From NCBI GenBank assembly GCA_036010905.1, contig DASCMH010000007.1:46212-110211 (forward strand): 64,000 bases of DNA. The letters run 5' to 3'. The notes beneath the pieces were generated by a model. It saw only the letters and a list, made by a program, of their open reading frames with translations. It did not search any database and was not told the DNA's origin. A program made the translations under genes and the position numbers. Positions 35,170-44,640 of the stretch are shown here, piece by piece (positions within the stretch are counted from its first letter, which is position 1; the number at the start of each line of letters is the position of its first letter). The stretch is from SMWD01 sp002729875 (lineage in GTDB: Bacteria > Pseudomonadota > Gammaproteobacteria > Steroidobacterales > GCA-2729495).

Positions 35170-35727
35170 ATGAACACCAACCCCTGGCCGAAGCTCATAT
35201 TGCTGCTGATTGCCGCAGTGGCCAGCGGTGTCCTCGTCATTCGCAGCGGCGAACAGGAATCGGACCGAAAACAGCGTCCGGAGCTTGGTGTCGGTTACTC
35301 CATGCAGCAGGCTGAACTGATCCGTACCGGTGAAACCGGTAAGGTAGTGTATAAAGTAACAACTAACCGGGCGACGCAAGTTGCGGAAAACGGCATCATC
35401 GAACTCGATGTCGTGCGAATCAACTATGACCCGCTGATCGAGATACCATGGGATTTGCGCGCCGATACAGGGCATATTCTGCCCGATCGTAATATCATAC
35501 GGTTAACCGGGAATGTCATTATCAGGACCCGCGGAGAAATGCAGGCGCCGACCCGAATCAGCACCGATTACCTGGAACTGAATACGGAGACCTACATAGC
35601 CAATACAGATAGGGATGTTGTCATTGACCACACAAACAACACATTATTCGCCAAGGGTCTGCGGGCACATCTCAAGGAAGAAAGGTTGCAACTGCTCTCA
35701 GACGTTAATGGCCAATTTATTCCATAA
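35170..35727 (+). CDS. lptC: LPS export protein LptC
   Basis: 185 aa bitopic protein: a hydrophobic helix at about 8-25 anchors it in the inner membrane, and the rest forms the periplasmic beta-jellyroll (from about 50) that takes LPS from LptBFG and hands it to LptA. It ends inside the lptA start (20 bp overlap). Identification rests on domain type, size and the kdsC-lptC-lptA-lptB order. Confidence 0.93.
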   Translation: MNTNPWPKLILLLIAAVASGVLVIRSGEQESDRKQRPELGVGYSMQQAELIRTGETGKVVYKVTTNRATQVAENGIIELDVVRINYDPLIEIPWDLRADTGHILPDRNIIRLTGNVIIRTRGEMQAPTRISTDYLELNTETYIANTDRDVVIDHTNNTLFAKGLRAHLKEERLQLLSDVNGQFIP

Positions 35728-36352
35728 TTTTCTTGCCAATGGACTTGGCATTTTTCTCATATCTCTGTCCACAACCATCGTTGCACAGGAAGCGGTCGAT
35801 GTTGCCCCGGCAAACCCACTGCCGATAAATCTCGACGCAGAATCATCTGAATTCGATCGTAAGAAAAACAAGTTGTTGTTTCACGATCTGACAATCAAAC
35901 AGGGCTTGCTAAGCATTAAGGCCGATGAAGCGACTGCAACCCATCTTGATTTTGAGAATATGCGTTGGGAATTTTCCGGTAAGGTCATTATAGAAAATGC
36001 CCACACGACTACACGCTGCGACTATGCCGATATCCGGTTTCGTGAACACCTCATCCGTAGCGCCGTAATGAAGGGGCAGCCGGTCATGTTCACCCAGCTA
36101 AGAATCAACGAAGAACGACAAACAGAAGGTCATGCAAACCATATGGAGTATGATATCGATGCGGGCATTATCAAATTAACAGGTGACTCCTGGCTCAGTG
36201 ATGGCGCCAATGAAGTTTCCGGCAATAGAATCTCCTATGACTTGAATCGCGAGTTTATCATCGCGGACGCTGATGACGACGGGCAAGTGAGCATGAAAAT
36301 TATTCCGCCAGAGAGCAGCTTGTCAAAAATCGAGGATCAGATAAACCCGTGA
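35708..36352 (+). CDS. lptA: LPS periplasmic bridge protein LptA
   Basis: 214 aa. The ATG at 35708 gives a signal peptide with a hydrophobic core (about 12-25) and a likely cleavage after IVA; the open frame continues 31 codons further upstream but that part lacks a signal sequence. The mature part is an OstA-type jellyroll (LDAESSEFDRKKNKLLFHDL) that polymerises across the periplasm to carry LPS. It overlaps lptC by 20 bp and lptB by 4 bp (GTGA). Confidence 0.94.
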   Translation: MANLFHNFLANGLGIFLISLSTTIVAQEAVDVAPANPLPINLDAESSEFDRKKNKLLFHDLTIKQGLLSIKADEATATHLDFENMRWEFSGKVIIENAHTTTRCDYADIRFREHLIRSAVMKGQPVMFTQLRINEERQTEGHANHMEYDIDAGIIKLTGDSWLSDGANEVSGNRISYDLNREFIIADADDDGQVSMKIIPPESSLSKIEDQINP

Positions 36353-37074
36353 GTATCCTCAGCGCAGAGAATCTTTCCAAACGCTACAAGTTCCGCCAGG
36401 TCGTCAAGGATATTTCGCTGGAAGTCTGCAGCGGTGAAGTTGTCGGCCTGCTCGGGCCGAACGGCGCCGGCAAAACAACCGCTTTCTATATGATTGTTGG
36501 CCTTATCTCTGCAGACGAAGGCCGCATTATCCTGGATGGCAAAAACCTCACGCCGATGCCCATGCACAGGCGTGCCCGACTGGGACTCGGCTACCTGCCA
36601 CAGGAGGCATCGATATTTCGCAAGCTCTCCGTTGAGAAGAATATCAGGGCGATCCTGCAGACACGCTCCGACCTTGACCGTATCAATCGTGAACACATTC
36701 TCGAAGAACTGCTTGATGAATTACACATCAATCATGTCCGGACAAGTATGGGCATCAGCCTGTCCGGCGGCGAACGCCGACGTGTTGAAATTGCCCGTGC
36801 ACTGGCCGCAGAACCACGTTTCGTCCTTCTCGATGAACCATTCGCGGGCGTAGACCCCATTTCGGTACTCGATATCCAGCGGATCATCAGACACCTTGCC
36901 GAACGCGATATCGGCGTACTAATCACCGATCATAATGTCCGTGAAACACTCGGTATCTGTAATCGCGCCTATATCCTGAGTGATGGGATAATGATTGCCC
37001 AAGGGACACCTGATGACATCCTTAACAATCAGCAGGTGCGCGAGGTCTATCTTGGAGAGGGGTTCAGTTTATAG
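36349..37074 (+). CDS. lptB: LPS export ABC transporter ATP-binding protein LptB
   Basis: 241 aa ABC ATPase that powers LPS extraction by LptFGC. Walker A is GPNGAGKT (36-43), the signature is SLSGGERRR and Walker B is FVLLDEPFAGVD, followed by the switch histidine in ITDHNVRE. The start is GTG overlapping the lptA stop by 4 bp, and rpoN begins on the next base after its stop codon. Length is the usual one. Confidence 0.98.
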   Translation: MSILSAENLSKRYKFRQVVKDISLEVCSGEVVGLLGPNGAGKTTAFYMIVGLISADEGRIILDGKNLTPMPMHRRARLGLGYLPQEASIFRKLSVEKNIRAILQTRSDLDRINREHILEELLDELHINHVRTSMGISLSGGERRRVEIARALAAEPRFVLLDEPFAGVDPISVLDIQRIIRHLAERDIGVLITDHNVRETLGICNRAYILSDGIMIAQGTPDDILNNQQVREVYLGEGFSL

Positions 37075-38490
37075 ATGAACGGCCCAAAGCTTTCACAAGT
37101 CCTTAAACCCGAACAGCGACTGACCATGACGCCACAGATGCAGCAAGCCATTCGGCTGCTGCAAATGCCGGTGCTGGAACTCAACACACAAATCGATCAG
37201 GTGTTGGCAGACAATGTCATGCTGGAACGTGAAGAGCCGACCGAGCCGGCACCGGAAGTGGAAGTGGAAGTGGAAGTGGAAGAGCCTGCAATCGTTTCCG
37301 GCGAAAGTGATACAACAAACCAGTGGAATGAACACGCCGGCTCAACTGCGCACAGCGATAACTGGAGCGACGACTCACGACGACCGGAACTTGCAGACCG
37401 TAGCGATGAAACACTACGAGAGCACCTGCTCTGGCAACTGGAAATGGAACACTTTTCACCGCGAGAAGTCGTCATTGGCCAGTCGATCGTCGATTCAATC
37501 AACGAAGATGGCTACCTGTCCGAATCACTCGAGCAAATCCACCAATCACTAATCAGCGAGGCCGAATTTACCGGTGAGGAAGTTGCGCAAACGCTGGCTA
37601 AAATTCAGGCACTCGACCCGGCCGGAATCGGCGCACGTGACCTTGCCGAGTGTGTCGGTATCCAGCTGCGTCTTCTAGACAAACAGGTTCCCGGTCGCAA
37701 TGCCGCATGTCGCGTCGCAGAAACCCATCTCGATCTGGTCGCAGACCAGGATTACTCGGCACTGCAACGCCAGCTGGGTATTTCTGCAGAAGAGCTCGAT
37801 ACAGCCCTCGCACTGGTCAGAGCCTGTCACCCGCGACCCGGGTCGGCGATACAATCATCGACAGCTGAGTACATTGTTCCGGATGTCTACGTCCGCAAAC
37901 AGGATGGTAAATGGATTGTCGAAGTCAATCGTTCAATCGCACCACGACTGAGGGTCAACCAGACCTATGCTGAAATGCTGCGCTCCAGCGAAGGTCACGA
38001 CGGCCTGCGCACCCAGTTGCAGGAAGCGCGCTGGCTGGTTCGCAGCCTTGAGATCCGTCACGATACGGTGCTCAAGGTGGCAATGAGTATCGTCGAGCGC
38101 CAGGTCGACTTTCTCGAACACGGCGAAGAAGCGATGAAGCCCATGGTACTGCGGGATATAGCGGAAGAGATCGATATGCATGAATCAACCATTTCCCGGG
38201 TTACATCAAACAAGTACATGCATACGACGCGCGGCATTTTTGAGCTCAAATACTTCTTTTCCAGCCAATTAGCGGCAAGCGATGGTTCCGAACAATCATC
38301 CACGGCGATTCGCGCCAAGATTCGGCGGCTGATTGGCGCTGAAAACCCACAAAAACCACTCAGTGACAGTAAAATTGTTGTCCTGCTTACAGACGAAGGC
38401 ATCAAAATCGCCAGACGAACCGTCGCCAAGTATCGGGAAGCGCTGAAAATTCCACCTTCCGGTGAAAGAAAACAACGACCTGCACGTTAA
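37075..38490 (+). CDS. rpoN: RNA polymerase sigma-54 factor RpoN
   Basis: 471 aa. Region I is the glutamine-rich N-terminus (LTMTPQMQQAIRLLQM), region II is an acidic linker carrying a GAAGTG hexanucleotide repeat, and the core- and DNA-binding region III ends in the RpoN box ARRTVAKYREALKIPPS that reads the -24 element. Sigma-54 needs enhancer-binding ATPases to open promoters. It starts directly after the lptB stop and is followed by hpf, the conserved arrangement. Confidence 0.98.
   Translation: MNGPKLSQVLKPEQRLTMTPQMQQAIRLLQMPVLELNTQIDQVLADNVMLEREEPTEPAPEVEVEVEVEEPAIVSGESDTTNQWNEHAGSTAHSDNWSDDSRRPELADRSDETLREHLLWQLEMEHFSPREVVIGQSIVDSINEDGYLSESLEQIHQSLISEAEFTGEEVAQTLAKIQALDPAGIGARDLAECVGIQLRLLDKQVPGRNAACRVAETHLDLVADQDYSALQRQLGISAEELDTALALVRACHPRPGSAIQSSTAEYIVPDVYVRKQDGKWIVEVNRSIAPRLRVNQTYAEMLRSSEGHDGLRTQLQEARWLVRSLEIRHDTVLKVAMSIVERQVDFLEHGEEAMKPMVLRDIAEEIDMHESTISRVTSNKYMHTTRGIFELKYFFSSQLAASDGSEQSSTAIRAKIRRLIGAENPQKPLSDSKIVVLLTDEGIKIARRTVAKYREALKIPPSGERKQRPAR
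37255..37278 (+). repeat. GAAGTG hexanucleotide repeat within rpoN
   Basis: Four perfect copies of GAAGTG follow one another, then one near-copy GAAGAG. They encode alternating Glu-Val in the acidic linker of sigma-54 (residues about 61-68). The unit length keeps the frame, so copy number could change by slippage without breaking the gene. Confidence 0.95.
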
Positions 38491-38510
38491 TTTTTAAGGG
38501 GAGTAACTCA

Positions 38511-38831
38511 ATGCAAGTAAATCTGACCGGCCACCACATCGAAATCACACCGCCACTCAAGGGCTATGTGAACAATAAAATTTCTCGCATCAAGAGGCAT
38601 TTTGAAAGCGTTACCAGTATTGACTGCATCCTGACCGTCGAGAAACTCCGGCACAAGGCGGAAGCCAAGGTCAGCGTTACCGGTGGAACCTTGTATGCCC
38701 AAGCCGTTGAAGGCGATATGTACGCAGCCATCGATGGACTAATCGATAAGCTTGATCGGCAAATTGTCAAACATAAAGAAAAGTTAACCGACCACCACGC
38801 ACGTGATTCACAAAAACGTGACTATTCCTAG
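38511..38831 (+). CDS. hpf: Ribosome hibernation promoting factor HPF (short form)
   Basis: 106 aa S30AE/YfiA-family protein (MQVNLTGHHIEITPPL, then YAAIDGLIDKLDRQIVKHKEK). The short form binds the 30S decoding region and, with RMF where present, promotes 100S ribosome dimers in stationary phase. AAGGGGAG precedes the ATG, a strong ribosome site. It follows rpoN after 20 bp. Confidence 0.97.
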   Translation: MQVNLTGHHIEITPPLKGYVNNKISRIKRHFESVTSIDCILTVEKLRHKAEAKVSVTGGTLYAQAVEGDMYAAIDGLIDKLDRQIVKHKEKLTDHHARDSQKRDYS

Positions 38832-38855
38832 GTCTGCAAGCTGCGGTTAATATCG

Positions 38856-39731
38856 ATGCGCCTCATTATTGTCAGCGGCCTGTCGGGCTCAGGCAAAAGT
38901 GTTGCTCTGAATCTGCTTGAGGATCTGAATTTCTATTGTATCGACAATGTCCCGGTCGCTTTGCTCGACACGGTAATCACAGAACTGGTCACTTCAGCAG
39001 ATTCCATCTACGACAATCTGGCAATCGGCGTCGATGCCAGGAATCCTTCGGCTGACCTGCAGTCCCTCCCCTACCTGATTCACGACCTGTACAACCGGGA
39101 AATTTGCTGCGAAGTTATTTTTCTGCAGGCAGAAGACGATATCCTGCTGAAACGCTATTCGGAAACCAGGCGCAAACACCCGCTGAGTGATGAAGGATTA
39201 AGCCTTGCCGATGCTATTGCCCGGGAACGCGAATTACTTGGGCCGATTATCGACAGTGCCGAACTGGTACTCGACACGACACGGACCAACGTCCATGAGT
39301 TAGGAACCATAATTCGGGATCGTATAGGACAGCGTGATACCCCCGAACTATCGATACTAATTGAGTCATTCGGCTTCAAGCATGGTTTGCCATCTGATGC
39401 AGATTTTGTTTTTGATTTGCGCTGTCTGCCTAACCCATACTGGGAAATGGAGCTCAGACAATTAACCGGCAAGGACCGTCCCATCATCGAGTATCTCGAC
39501 GGCATACAAAGCGTACAGAACATGTATGCGGACATACTGGCATTTCTTGAAAAATGGATTCCACAGTATATAAGCTTCAATCGTAATTACCTGACGGTTG
39601 CCCTTGGCTGTACCGGCGGCCAGCATCGTTCTGTGTATCTCACCGAAAAACTTTCCGCAGAATTGCAACAAAAGTTTACTCATGTCCTGACCCGTCACAA
39701 TGAATTACGGGACGCAAAGAATAGTTCCTGA
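38856..39731 (+). CDS. rapZ: RNase adapter protein RapZ
   Basis: 291 aa P-loop protein. Walker A is GLSGSGKS (8-15), and the C-terminal sensing domain contains NRNYLTVALGCTGGQHRSVYL, the glucosamine-6-phosphate pocket motif. RapZ delivers the GlmZ sRNA to RNase E and so tunes GlmS and amino-sugar supply to the envelope. In E. coli ptsN lies between hpf and rapZ and npr follows; both are missing here, so rapZ follows hpf after 24 bp. Confidence 0.97.
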   Translation: MRLIIVSGLSGSGKSVALNLLEDLNFYCIDNVPVALLDTVITELVTSADSIYDNLAIGVDARNPSADLQSLPYLIHDLYNREICCEVIFLQAEDDILLKRYSETRRKHPLSDEGLSLADAIARERELLGPIIDSAELVLDTTRTNVHELGTIIRDRIGQRDTPELSILIESFGFKHGLPSDADFVFDLRCLPNPYWEMELRQLTGKDRPIIEYLDGIQSVQNMYADILAFLEKWIPQYISFNRNYLTVALGCTGGQHRSVYLTEKLSAELQQKFTHVLTRHNELRDAKNSS

Positions 39732-39872
39732 CCAACAGGACTGCTTTTAGATAGACGTTATCGTGGTTCCCGGCTACACTCGCTGCGGGCTATGAGTCGA
39801 TGCGCAAACCGCATATTGACCCACTACCCCGTGTGACATCCGGCCAACCCAAACCTGCAGATGGAGAGTACA

Positions 39873-41216
39873 ATGGAATCTGAAAAGAAATCCCATCTCG
39901 CCGATCTGCTTGAAGCATTAGCAAATAATAATCTGCGCGAAGTTCGCCAGATTGTCGATGCGTTGCATCCGTCAGAAACGGCCCTGCTGCTGGAATCCCT
40001 GCCGCTATCCGAACGCGAATCTGTCTGGGGTCTCATTGATGACGAGATCGAGGGTGAAATCCTTGTAGAACTCAATGACGAGGTCCGCCAGGGCCTGCTC
40101 GAGGATATGGATCCGGAAGCGGTCGTAGCTGCAGCAGAAGGCATGGAACTTGACGATCTTGCAGATATCGTTGCTGACCTGCCGGATGAGATGACCGATA
40201 AAGTTATCGAATCACTACCGACTGAAGACCAGGAACAGCTTAAATCGGTGCTGGCCTATCCTGAAGACAGCGCCGGCGGCATCATGGATCCCGATGCCAT
40301 TGCCGTGCGTTCGGACATTACGCTCGATGTTGTTATGCGCTATCTGCGCCGCTCAGGCGACTTACCGGACAGTACGCCGGCGGTATTCATCATTGACCGT
40401 GATCAACAATTTATCGGCCTGCTATACCTGACCACACTTGTAACCCACAGCCCGCAAGCAATGGTCAAGGATGTCATGGATACATCAGTTAATCCGATTC
40501 CAGCATCCCGGCCAGCAACTGAAGTAGCGCTGGAATTTCAGAACCTAGACCTTTATTCGGCTGCTGTAGTCGATGAAGACGGTAAACTGATCGGACAGAT
40601 CACGGTCGACGATGTCATGGATGTAATTCAGGAACAAGCGGATCATGACATCCTGAGCATGGCCGGACTGGATGAAGAAGACGACATGTTCGCACCGGTC
40701 GTCACCAGCGCGCAACGTCGGGCAATCTGGCTCGGCGTTAACCTGGCCACGGCATTTCTGGCAGCAGCCGTTGTCGCGCTGTTCAAACCGGCACTCGAAA
40801 AATTCGTAATTCTCGCCGTGCTTATGCCAATCGTCGCAAGCATGGGCGGTATTGCCGGCAGCCAGACACTGACGCTGATGATCCGCGGCATCGCCCTTGG
40901 CCGTGTACAAAATTCCAATGCCCGCTGGCTGCTGACCAAGGAAATCGCGGTTGGAGCACTGAATGGGCTGGCCTGGGCCATTGTCGTCGCCATCGTCACA
41001 GTAGTGTTTTTTGATACCTGGCAGGTTGCTACAGTGATTGCCGCGGCATTAATGATCAGCCTGCTGACTGCGGCTTTTGCCGGCTTCATCATTCCACTGC
41101 TACTGCACAAACTGAAAATCGATCCGGCTCTGGCCGGGACAGTCATACTGACAACACTGACCGATGTTATCGGTTTCGCCACCTTCCTGGGGTTAGGTAC
41201 ATTCTTTCTGCTCTAG
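39873..41216 (+). CDS. mgtE: Magnesium transporter/channel MgtE
   Basis: 447 aa. An acidic, Mg-sensing N domain (about 1-125), two CBS domains (about 130-255) and five C-terminal transmembrane helices (from about 285) are visible, with the pore motif MPIVASMGGIAGSQTLTL. The cytosolic domain closes the channel when Mg2+ is high. Start choice: GGAG at 39863-39866 lies six bases before the ATG at 39873; an ATG at 39861 overlaps that site and is less likely. It follows rapZ after 141 bp and probably has its own promoter. Confidence 0.94.
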   Translation: MESEKKSHLADLLEALANNNLREVRQIVDALHPSETALLLESLPLSERESVWGLIDDEIEGEILVELNDEVRQGLLEDMDPEAVVAAAEGMELDDLADIVADLPDEMTDKVIESLPTEDQEQLKSVLAYPEDSAGGIMDPDAIAVRSDITLDVVMRYLRRSGDLPDSTPAVFIIDRDQQFIGLLYLTTLVTHSPQAMVKDVMDTSVNPIPASRPATEVALEFQNLDLYSAAVVDEDGKLIGQITVDDVMDVIQEQADHDILSMAGLDEEDDMFAPVVTSAQRRAIWLGVNLATAFLAAAVVALFKPALEKFVILAVLMPIVASMGGIAGSQTLTLMIRGIALGRVQNSNARWLLTKEIAVGALNGLAWAIVVAIVTVVFFDTWQVATVIAAALMISLLTAAFAGFIIPLLLHKLKIDPALAGTVILTTLTDVIGFATFLGLGTFFLL

Positions 41217-41285
41217 GCCGCCAGCCCACTGCAGGCCAGACAGCAGTTTGTTACCGTGGAAAAGCAGTCAACCCGGCCTCGTTTA

Positions 41286-42563
41286 TCACTTGCCATCAAC
41301 GGCCGTGTCGATATCGAGTGTCGGCAACCGCTGGGAATATTCGTCGCTGAGATCTCGCCAACCAACAATTCCACTTGGTACATCAACAGGAACACCGAGC
41401 AGAAAATCCTCAAGCTGTTTACGCCGGGACATCGCGTCGGTATAACCTAGAAAAATCAGTTCACGGGTATAACCGGCCTCGAATAACAGGTAACTGACCA
41501 GTTGTCGGCCACCGTAATTCAATGCGCCGAGCGTACGCATAAACAATCTCACCGCACGCGGCATCTCGTGCACATAACGCAATGCGATCTCGCGAATATC
41601 CTGACTTGGATACATGATCAGCGCATCAATCGACTTCAGGCTCTCGAACTGACCACTCAGGGTGCGGCCCGGCTGCTCGTTAACGATGTAATTCAATCGG
41701 GCAAGACGCTCAAGATCAGATGACAGTCCATCCATGAGCAAAGCATCGAGCATGTAGCCGGCAACACGGCCAAGACTCGGATACGGCACCGGATCATCCG
41801 GTCCGGGCTCGGGATCCGGCTCCTCATTACGCACACCAATGACAAGAATACGCTTTGCACCAAGATGCACAGCCGGCGACAAAGGCGTTGCCTGGCGCAT
41901 CGCACCGTCGCCGAAGTACTCCTGACCAATTCGCACTCCGGGAAAAATCAACGGGGCCGCAATACTTGCCATCAGATGATCGAGTCGCAGGGTTACCGGC
42001 TGACCATGCCGCCGGACACGTGACCATGGCTCAAGGCCGGGTTTCCCCTGATAAAAAGACACCGATCGCGCCGAGCCGTATCCAGCGGCCGTTACGGCAA
42101 TCGCATCCAGAAAACCACGCTCTATCGAATTCTGAATATGGCTGATATTGAGATGCCGGGACAACAATTGGCGAAATGGCTCATTGTCCAGCAATGAATG
42201 CGGCGCTTCCCCGAGCAATCCTCCGGTACTCAGGCTCGTCAACCAGCGAGTGCCGGTCCTGAGCATCGTCTGGGCATCGCTGCGAAATACATGGTGGGTT
42301 CTGAAATCGCCCCAAACCTTCTCCAGTTCTGCCACACCACGCATGAAGCGACGAGCACGTATGGCGAGTACCACAGAATTGATTGCCCCGGCCGAAGTTC
42401 CACTGATAATCGGAAACGGGCAGGGCGAACCTTTCGGCAGCATTTCGCTAATTGCCTTGAGTACACCGACCTGGTAGGCACAGCGGGCACCGCCGCCCGG
42501 CAACACGAGTCCGATATCACGCTGGATCGGGGCCAGGTCCTGCACTACTTTCTTGTCCTTCAT
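41286..42563 (-). CDS. Patatin-like phospholipase domain protein
   Basis: 425 aa. The patatin catalytic elements are complete: oxyanion loop GGGARCAYQ (about 23-31), nucleophile S57 in GTSAG, and the second dyad residue D219 in FGDGA. No signal peptide is seen, so it is probably cytosolic or peripheral. The family hydrolyses acyl esters of phospholipids; the real substrate is unknown. The C-terminal part after about residue 290 is not assigned. It is convergent with mgtE and divergent from the peroxiredoxin gene. Confidence 0.9.
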   Translation of the reverse strand: MKDKKVVQDLAPIQRDIGLVLPGGGARCAYQVGVLKAISEMLPKGSPCPFPIISGTSAGAINSVVLAIRARRFMRGVAELEKVWGDFRTHHVFRSDAQTMLRTGTRWLTSLSTGGLLGEAPHSLLDNEPFRQLLSRHLNISHIQNSIERGFLDAIAVTAAGYGSARSVSFYQGKPGLEPWSRVRRHGQPVTLRLDHLMASIAAPLIFPGVRIGQEYFGDGAMRQATPLSPAVHLGAKRILVIGVRNEEPDPEPGPDDPVPYPSLGRVAGYMLDALLMDGLSSDLERLARLNYIVNEQPGRTLSGQFESLKSIDALIMYPSQDIREIALRYVHEMPRAVRLFMRTLGALNYGGRQLVSYLLFEAGYTRELIFLGYTDAMSRRKQLEDFLLGVPVDVPSGIVGWRDLSDEYSQRLPTLDIDTAVDGK

Positions 42564-42662
42564 AAGTGACTGATGTTAACCAGAACCATCGATACCCTAC
42601 AAGGCATCCGATCACGACATGCTAAGATCGATCCTCACTCATAATCAAAGAGAAGCACGACA

Positions 42663-43199
42663 ATGGCAGGAATCATAGGTCGGATGCTGACTACGATACT
42701 CGTTACCCTGGGTCTGACGACACCGGCCATGGCGGAAATTACCGTGGGTGAGGCTGCACCGTCGTTTCGACTGCAGGATCAGAAGGGTGCGTGGCACTCG
42801 CTGGAACAATACAGCGGCAAATGGATCGTGTTGTATTTTTACCCGAAGGACGATACGCCGGGCTGCACGAAGGAAGCCTGCGCTTTTCGTGATAATATTT
42901 TTGCCTTCGAAGACATCGGTGCGATCATACTCGGCGTCAGTCTCGATGACGTTGAATCACACAAGGCTTTCGCAGAAAAATACAGCCTGCCATTCTCACT
43001 TTTATCGGATGCCGAAACGACTACGGCGACGGATTACGGTGTATTGAAGAAAATGGGTCCGTTCAAATTCGCCAAACGACAGTCATTCATCATTGATCCG
43101 GCCGGAAATATTGCCAGGCATTACGAGCAGGTCAATGCGGAAAGTCATTCCGCCGAGGTACTTGCCGATCTGAAGAACCTGATAAATCCGAGCGACTGA
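42663..43199 (+). CDS. Exported peroxiredoxin (Bcp/PrxQ type)
   Basis: 178 aa. A signal peptide (about 1-24, cleavage after AMA) precedes a PrxQ domain with YPKDDTPGCTKEACAFRD, where C68 is peroxidatic and C73 the resolving cysteine five residues later, as in atypical 2-Cys Bcp. Unlike E. coli Bcp it appears to be exported, so it would detoxify peroxides in the periplasm with an unknown electron donor. It is convergent with the carrier gene that follows (15 bp gap). Confidence 0.92.
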   Translation: MAGIIGRMLTTILVTLGLTTPAMAEITVGEAAPSFRLQDQKGAWHSLEQYSGKWIVLYFYPKDDTPGCTKEACAFRDNIFAFEDIGAIILGVSLDDVESHKAFAEKYSLPFSLLSDAETTTATDYGVLKKMGPFKFAKRQSFIIDPAGNIARHYEQVNAESHSAEVLADLKNLINPSD

Positions 43200-43214
43200 C
43201 CGAAGGACTCGGGA

Positions 43215-44603
43215 CTACCGCGTCTGATGAGCGGTAACCGAACTGTCCTCGATCTCACTCTGGTCTTGGCGGTTAAACATGCCTCCCAGCCAGCCGCCGA
43301 CCAGCGCCCAAATTCCGGCAAGACTAGCGCCGATTGTCGCCATTGCAGCCAACCCGAGGCCCATGCCGTCGCTTAGATAAGCATAGACATTGCCCCAAAC
43401 TGCATCACCTCCCCTGTACAATGCAACATCGATAACCGGTTTCGCCTTGAACCGTGTCTCTCGGTCCAGCGCCGTAAACAGCATTTCGCGAGCTGGTCTT
43501 GTTATGCCATAGTTACCGGCGCGGCGTACTACCTGCAGGGTGAGCGCCACGATCATGATCGGCGCAAACGCCAGGATTGCCATTCCGGCCACAATGATCA
43601 CCGGCACAAGCGCTAAAGTGATGGACATACCGAAGCGTGTGACGATTCGACCTGTCGCAAACATGCCGAGCGCAAAGGTCAGGATATTCACTATCAAATC
43701 GACGCGCGCGAGATACTTGGCCCGGACGGCTTCTTCGAACGGACGCAAAACGTCCGTCTGCGCAAAATACACGAATGAACCCAGCGCTGTATAAAACAGA
43801 AGAAAGGCACCTATACCCAACAGGTAAGGGTTTGTGAAAAACATCTTGAATCCGGCCAGCGGGTTGCCGCCGATCTGCGCCTTCGACAGGTCAACATGCA
43901 CCGACTCATTGTGCAAATCAGTAACCTTCAGCCGCTCGAGATAGAAAGACAGAACGATAGGCACTACCAACATCAGCGCCGCGATAAGCATCAGCTCCGT
44001 GCCCAATGATTCGGCGAAAAAAGCGGGAATGGATGGCCCGACCAAGGCCCCGAGGCTCGAACCAGCCGCGATAAACGCAAACAAACGGTTGGATTGCTCT
44101 TTCGTGTACAGATCTGCCATGAAAGTCCAAAACACCGAAAGGTGGTACAAACTGAACACGCTGACCCACAGGTAGAAAGCTTTATCGACGGTCAGCAGCA
44201 ACTCGTAATTGATGCCGAGCGGACCCAGACTCCAGTCGATCGAGAGATCCAGTAGCACGGAATCCTGCGATCCGCTTGTAAGGACATAAAAAAGAATAAA
44301 TGAGCCCGTAAAAAAGGTATACATACCGGGCACGAGATACTTGAACTTGACCCGGGTGACGAAGAAACCGTAGATCGCCACAACCGCCAGGCACAGGAAG
44401 AAATTTATATTCCAAAGCTGAGATATTTCGGTGCGTGTCCAGTCGCTGGCCATGGCATCCCGAACGGGACGCAGTATGTAGTAGGCCGCCATGATAGTGA
44501 ACACAAAAAGAAACGAAAAGAGAACGGTACGAAGCTCATTTGGGTTTATCTTCGATGCCGTCTTCATAATTCTGGCAAAATAATTGTCATCTCGCTCAAC
44601 CAT
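43215..44603 (-). CDS. NTP/NDP exchange transporter (ATP:ADP translocase) family membrane protein
   Basis: 462 aa with about 11-12 transmembrane segments. The opening FLFVFTIMAAYYILRPVRDA and the later ITRPAREMLFTALDRETRFK are typical of MFS-like relatives of the bacterial/plastid ATP:ADP translocases. In free-living bacteria the substrates of this subfamily are not established; nucleotide exchange should not be assumed. The ends are hydrophilic. It lies 37 bp downstream of an exported Rossmann protein on the same strand, suggesting one transcript. Confidence 0.85.
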   Translation of the reverse strand: MVERDDNYFARIMKTASKINPNELRTVLFSFLFVFTIMAAYYILRPVRDAMASDWTRTEISQLWNINFFLCLAVVAIYGFFVTRVKFKYLVPGMYTFFTGSFILFYVLTSGSQDSVLLDLSIDWSLGPLGINYELLLTVDKAFYLWVSVFSLYHLSVFWTFMADLYTKEQSNRLFAFIAAGSSLGALVGPSIPAFFAESLGTELMLIAALMLVVPIVLSFYLERLKVTDLHNESVHVDLSKAQIGGNPLAGFKMFFTNPYLLGIGAFLLFYTALGSFVYFAQTDVLRPFEEAVRAKYLARVDLIVNILTFALGMFATGRIVTRFGMSITLALVPVIIVAGMAILAFAPIMIVALTLQVVRRAGNYGITRPAREMLFTALDRETRFKAKPVIDVALYRGGDAVWGNVYAYLSDGMGLGLAAMATIGASLAGIWALVGGWLGGMFNRQDQSEIEDSSVTAHQTR

Positions 44604-44640
44604 TAGCTTTCTTCCACAAATTCACGGGTGCGCCCGGTAT

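Noticed and set aside
34744..35475. Open frame of 243 codons on minus over kdsC and lptC
   Set aside because: Antisense to two syntenic genes and without recognisable domains.
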